Assembly: GCA_035315345.1 (NCBI GenBank) | Contig: DATFYA010000089.1 | Coordinates: 18,153 to 82,152 of the forward strand | Length of the DNA stretch: 64,000 nucleotides | Direction of reading: 5' to 3' | Source: Candidatus Methylomirabilota bacterium | GTDB taxonomy: Bacteria > Methylomirabilota > Methylomirabilia > Rokubacteriales > CSP1-6 | Shown here: positions 60,595-64,000 of the stretch, in pieces | How positions within the stretch are numbered: position 1 is the first letter of the stretch | How the letters are laid out: each line of letters begins with the position of its first letter | Notes under the pieces: model-generated | Seen by the model: the letters and a program-made list of their open reading frames with translations, nothing else | What the model was told of the DNA's origin: nothing | The model's database searches: none | Program-made: the position numbers and the translations under genes

Positions 60595-62045
60595 CCCGAC
60601 GTGATCTCCACGATGCGATCGAGCAGCGCCCGCAACGGCGGCGGGATCGCTACTCCCAGCACCAGGAGCACGACCGCGCAGGCTCCCATGGGCAGCAGCG
60701 CCCAGCGGGCGCTCTCGCCCATGGTCAGCCCCGCCGGGGGCACGCCGTAGAGCATCCGGTTGAGATGGACGATCAGGGCGATGAAGGCCACCGCCAGCAG
60801 GGCCAGGACCGCGGCCATGAGCCAGGCGTGCCCGGCCGCGAAGCCGGCGCGCAGCATGGCCAGCTTGGAGAGAAAGATCCCGAACGGGGGCAGTCCCACC
60901 AGCGCCACCATGCCCAGCGCGAACATGCTCCCGGTGACCGGCATGACCCGAAGCAGGCCGGAGACCTGACGCAGCTCGCCGGTGCGGTAGCGCTCCAGGA
61001 TCCGCCCCGAGAGGAGGAACATCATCGACTTGGCCGCGGTGTGGTTGACGAGGTGGAGCATCGCCGCGAAGATCCCGAGCGGTCCGAGAGCCAGGCCCAG
61101 GCACATGAGCCCGGTGTGCTCGATGCTCGAGTAGGCGAGGAGCCGCTTGTAGTGGCGCTGGCCCAGCAGCGACAGCGCCGCGATGGTCAGGGACAGCAGA
61201 CCCAGGGCCATGAGCAGGCCGTTGGCGAAGTCGGGCTCAACCGCGATGTCGACCACCGTCTTCCAGCGCACGATCGCGTACAGGGCCACCGCCAGGAGCA
61301 CCCCCGACATCATCGCCGACAGCGGGGCCGGCGCCTCGGCGTGTGCGTCGGGCAGCCACGTGTGCATCGGGGCGATGCCGGCCTTGGTGCCGTAGCCGAC
61401 CAGGAGGAAGACGAAGGCGAGCTGCATCGCGGCGGGGTGCATGGCGGGGGCCGCCGCGATGAGCGACGTCCAGTTGAGCGCCGATTCGCTCTGCCCGGCG
61501 AGGGCGACGAAGTCGAAGTACGCCAGCACCGTCCCCACGAACGCGAGCGCGATGCCCACCGAGCCGATGAGCACGTACTTCCACGACGCCTCCACCGAGG
61601 CCGCGCTCGGGTGCAGCGGCACCAGCACCGCTGAGGTGATCGTGGTGGCCTCGACGGCGACCCACATCAGCGCGACGTTGTTGGCGGTCACCGCCACCAG
61701 CATCGTGAAGGCGAAGAGGCTCGCGAAGATCCGGAACCGCCGGGCCCGTGGCGGTGGCTCCCCGGCGCCCGGCCCGATCCCGAGGGCCAGCGCGGAGACG
61801 AAGGCCACGCAGAGGGCCAGCAGCGCCGACAGCGCGTCGACGCGGAACAGCTCGCCGGGACCGCCGGTGGGCACCGTCCCCGCCACGACCCGGGCGGCCA
61901 GGGCCCCCGCGGCGGCCAGCGGGACGAGGGCCAGGAGTCGGCCGAGGCCGGATCCGACCCGCGACCGCGGAGGGATCAGGAGGGCAAGCCCGGCGGCCAC
62001 CAGCGGCGAGCCCAGCAGGGCGACGAAGAGGACGGGAGCCGGCAC
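60591..62045 (-). CDS. HyfF-like proton-conducting membrane subunit (NuoN/NuoM type)
   Basis: 484 residues and about 14 helices. The core motifs MHTWLPDAHAEAPAPLSAMM, LLAYSSIEHTGLMCLGLALG and VNHTAAKSMMFLLSG hold the lysine and histidine residues that conduct protons in complex I antiporter-like subunits. GTG 62045, two bases after the HyfE stop, is the best start. It works with HyfB as the pump. Confidence 0.92.
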   Translation of the reverse strand: MPAPVLFVALLGSPLVAAGLALLIPPRSRVGSGLGRLLALVPLAAAGALAARVVAGTVPTGGPGELFRVDALSALLALCVAFVSALALGIGPGAGEPPPRARRFRIFASLFAFTMLVAVTANNVALMWVAVEATTITSAVLVPLHPSAASVEASWKYVLIGSVGIALAFVGTVLAYFDFVALAGQSESALNWTSLIAAAPAMHPAAMQLAFVFLLVGYGTKAGIAPMHTWLPDAHAEAPAPLSAMMSGVLLAVALYAIVRWKTVVDIAVEPDFANGLLMALGLLSLTIAALSLLGQRHYKRLLAYSSIEHTGLMCLGLALGPLGIFAAMLHLVNHTAAKSMMFLLSGRILERYRTGELRQVSGLLRVMPVTGSMFALGMVALVGLPPFGIFLSKLAMLRAGFAAGHAWLMAAVLALLAVAFIALIVHLNRMLYGVPPAGLTMGESARWALLPMGACAVVLLVLGVAIPPPLRALLDRIVEITSG

Positions 62046-62047
62046 GG

Positions 62048-62704
62048 TCAGCGCCTCAGCCGGTTGAGCTGCTCGACGTCGAGGCTCTCGAACGTCTCGT
62101 GGATCTGGTATACGAAGATCTGCATGACCAGGAAGCCCATCAGCGCGTCGAGGAAGACCCCGATCTCGACGATCAGGGGAATGCCGTACGTGCCGAGCAC
62201 CGCGAGGAGGGCGATGCCGTTCTCGAGCATGAGAAAGCCGATCACCTGGGTGAGGGCCTTCTTGCGGCTGACGATCACGAACAGGCTCACGAACACGAGG
62301 CCCATCGCCAGCGGCATGCCGGCCCGCGTCGGCAGCCGGCTGAGCAGCACCACCGGCCGCATGACCGCGTAGGCGAGCAGCACCAGGAGCCCGCCGACCA
62401 GGAGCGAGGTGGCGGTGTTCACGTACGGCGCCAGCTCCCGCTCCGAGCCGAACCGGCGCGCCATGCGGCGCAGCAGGATCGGGATCCCGACCGCCTTGAT
62501 CGCGATCAGCAGGGCCGCGACCCAGTACAGCTCCGGGTGGCCCCCGAAGTAGGCCACCAGCGCGGTGGTGGCGCCGAGCGCGGCCGACTGCAGCGCGAAG
62601 GCGTCGACGTAGGCCGAGAGCCCCCGACGCCACAGCAGCATGAAGCCGGCGATGAGCACGAGGCTCGAGCCGAGCATGGAGAGCCGGGCGAACAGGTCGT
62701 CCAT
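62048..62704 (-). CDS. hyfE: HyfE-like membrane subunit
   Basis: 218 residues and about six helices, with the HyfE pattern: LFARLSMLGSSLVLIAGFML, LRRMARRFGSERELAPYVNT, FVIVSRKKALTQVIGFLMLE and GVFLDALMGFLVMQIFVYQI. The C-terminal half resembles NuoK. Start ATG 62704 is four bases after the HyfC stop. Found only in complexes of the hydrogenase-4 type, so it marks the operon as hyf-like. Confidence 0.9.
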   Translation of the reverse strand: MDDLFARLSMLGSSLVLIAGFMLLWRRGLSAYVDAFALQSAALGATTALVAYFGGHPELYWVAALLIAIKAVGIPILLRRMARRFGSERELAPYVNTATSLLVGGLLVLLAYAVMRPVVLLSRLPTRAGMPLAMGLVFVSLFVIVSRKKALTQVIGFLMLENGIALLAVLGTYGIPLIVEIGVFLDALMGFLVMQIFVYQIHETFESLDVEQLNRLRR

Positions 62705-62708
62705 CGCG

Positions 62709-63659
62709 CTACCTCGACAGGAATGAGGCGGTGATGGCGAGCAGGGCGAGCACGAACGAGACGCTCAGCAGCTCGGGCACGCGGAAAAGCCGCAGCTTCG
62801 CCACCCGCGTCTCGAAGACCGCCACCACCGCGGCCAGGATCGCCAGCTTCGCCACGTAGCTCGTGACCGCGAGGGTCAGGGCCCCGGGGGTGGGGTGCAC
62901 CGCGACGCCCCACGGCACGAAGAGGTTGGCGAGCAGGGAGAAGAAGACGAGCAGCTTGAGCGCCGCCGCCCACTCGATCAGGGCCAGATAGCGGCCGGAG
63001 TACTCGAGCACCATGGCCTCGTGAATCATCGTCAGCTCGAGATGGGTCGCCGGGTTGTCGATCGGCAGCCGCCCGGTCTCGGCCAGCGTGACGATGAACA
63101 GCGCGGTGAAGGCCAGCAGGTAGCCCGGGCTCACCGCCTCGGCCGGCCGCGCCATCGCGCGCGCCACGATCTGCCCGAGATTGGTGGAGCCTGCTCCCAG
63201 CGCGAGGGCGAACATCGCCACCGCGATGCTTGGCTCGGCGAGGGAGGCCACCGTCATCTCCCGGCTCGAGCCCATGCCGCCGAACGGCGAGCCGGTGTCG
63301 AGCCCGGCCAGGGCCAGGAACACGGTGCCGAGGAGCAGCAGGTACACGACCACCAGCAGATCGCCGACCGTGTCGAGCGGAAGCGGCACCGCCAGGATCG
63401 GGAGCAGCGCGACGACCCCGACGGTGCTGGCAAAGATCACGTAGGGCGCCAGCCGGAAGAGCCACGAGGCGTTGGTGGAGATCAGCACCTCCTTGGCGAA
63501 GAGCTTCCGCAGCTCCAGGTACGGCTGCCAGATCGGCGCGCCGCGGCGATTCTGCAGCCGCGCCTTCAGCCACCGGATCAGGCCGACGAGCCCGGGAGCC
63601 AGGGCGAGGTCCAGCACCACCTGGGCCAGCGCCAGCAGGTAGCCGGCGGTGGCGTTCAC
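62709..63659 (-). CDS. HyfC/HycD-like membrane subunit (NuoH type)
   Basis: 316 residues and eight helices from GTG 63659. LQNRRGAPIWQPYLELRKLF, the long DTGSPFGGMGSSREMTVASL segment and DNPATHLELTMIHEAMVLEY are the characteristic NuoH/HycD motifs near the quinone-like site. It anchors the peripheral arm. The GTGA overlap with the upstream HyfB stop shows coupling. Confidence 0.93.
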   Translation of the reverse strand: MNATAGYLLALAQVVLDLALAPGLVGLIRWLKARLQNRRGAPIWQPYLELRKLFAKEVLISTNASWLFRLAPYVIFASTVGVVALLPILAVPLPLDTVGDLLVVVYLLLLGTVFLALAGLDTGSPFGGMGSSREMTVASLAEPSIAVAMFALALGAGSTNLGQIVARAMARPAEAVSPGYLLAFTALFIVTLAETGRLPIDNPATHLELTMIHEAMVLEYSGRYLALIEWAAALKLLVFFSLLANLFVPWGVAVHPTPGALTLAVTSYVAKLAILAAVVAVFETRVAKLRLFRVPELLSVSFVLALLAITASFLSR

Positions 63660-64000
63660 GGCGAGCCCGTGGCCAGCAGCACGCCCAGCAGTATCACCAG
63701 GGCCGCCATCGCGTAGGCGAGGTAGGCGTGCAGAGAGCCGGACTGCAGCCGGAGGACGCGCCGCCCCAATCGCCGCACCCAGCCCATCAGCGGTTCGTAG
63801 AGGTAGCGCTCGAACCACGGCAGGATGCTGGCCCGGTAGACGATGGCCTGCACGAAGTAGCGCGAGCCGGGATGGTAGTCGACGGTGACGTCCTCGGTCG
63901 GCCGGTAGATCGCGGAGAAAACGCGGCGGAGCGGCTCCGCGAAGGCGGTCGCGGTGTACTCCATGCGCGCGGTCTGCCCCACCCGCCCGCAGCCCCACGT
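63656..64000 (-). CDS. HyfB-like NuoL/M-type subunit, N-terminal part outside window
   Basis: Only the last ~115 residues are present; the frame is open to the edge (TWGCGRVGQTARMEYTATAF). The C-terminal tail after the antiporter core, AEPLRRVFSAIYRPTEDVTV, then RASILPWFERYLYEPLMGWV and a final helix (YAMAALVILLGVLLATGSP), matches HyfB/HycC-type subunits. The stop overlaps the HyfC start. The body of the gene lies to the right. Confidence 0.87.
   Translation of the reverse strand, partial: TWGCGRVGQTARMEYTATAFAEPLRRVFSAIYRPTEDVTVDYHPGSRYFVQAIVYRASILPWFERYLYEPLMGWVRRLGRRVLRLQSGSLHAYLAYAMAALVILLGVLLATGSP

Overview
The window is very GC-rich, densely packed DNA from an uncultured-looking Gram-negative soil or sediment bacterium. 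A PEP-CTERM protein, a Pal/OmpA-type envelope protein and Tat- and Sec-exported solute-binding proteins point to a diderm. The mix of Liv-type and peptide transporters, CaiB/BaiF and MaoC proteins, DUF169 proteins, short MetE-like proteins and zinc-ribbon/cyclase/AAA/TPR regulators resembles Candidatus Rokubacteria (Methylomirabilota). That placement is inference from gene content only. I see no rRNA, tRNA, CRISPR array, insertion sequence or prophage. Apart from the stretch occupied by the broken hicA, no gene-free stretch reaches 300 bases; the longest gaps are 39825-40092 and 46059-46334, both between divergent genes.

1-7.3 kb: a 5'-truncated crotonase-family gene, a short MetE-like methyltransferase and a complete branched-chain amino-acid-type ABC transporter (two unrelated binding proteins, two permeases, two ATPases) run as one tightly coupled operon. 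7.5-11.3 kb: an OmpA-domain protein, an unusual zinc-ribbon/transmembrane/solute-binding fusion, and a second MetE-like gene. 11.4-15.5 kb: a FecR-domain protein with a long glycine-repeat tail is coupled to a GAF-GAF-histidine kinase-receiver protein. 15.5-18.4 kb: on the minus strand, a CGNR zinc-finger regulator and a DUF2339 membrane protein.

18.5-27 kb: YceI, DUF169, then an acyl-CoA catabolic run (CoA transferase, enoyl-CoA hydratase, acyl-CoA dehydrogenase, GNAT, HMG-CoA-lyase-like, O-methyltransferase, unknown, GNAT, DUF169). 27-34.3 kb (minus): a large cyclase/AAA/TPR regulator, two MaoC hot-dog proteins, a YdjM-type hydrolase, a SIMPL protein and a BenE-type transporter. 34.4-38.1 kb: a peptide/nickel-type ABC transporter (two permeases, a GNAT, a binding protein) with no ATPases in view. 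38.1-46.9 kb resembles a soil-bacterial stress island: small acidic protein, CDF transporter, ABM protein, SRPBCC, zinc alcohol dehydrogenase, SDR, DUF2231, TPP enzyme, DUF4142 and hemerythrin.

47-57 kb: an amidohydrolase, a HicB antitoxin whose partner HicA is broken by an in-frame stop, an orphan HerA/DUF853-type ATPase, a small secreted protein, a PEP-CTERM protein, a thermonuclease, a Dus enzyme overlapping a D-threonine aldolase-like gene, and a secreted unknown. 57-64 kb (minus): two TPM-domain proteins and LemA lie downstream of a Hyf/Mrp-type membrane complex (HyfB, C, E, F, G-like). Its large subunit lacks the [NiFe] cysteine ligands, so it looks like an energy-converting-hydrogenase-related (Ehr) complex. 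It runs off the right edge. The strongest candidates for something new are this complex, the zinc-ribbon solute-binding fusion, the glycine-repeat FecR/kinase pair and the nonsense-mutated hicA.
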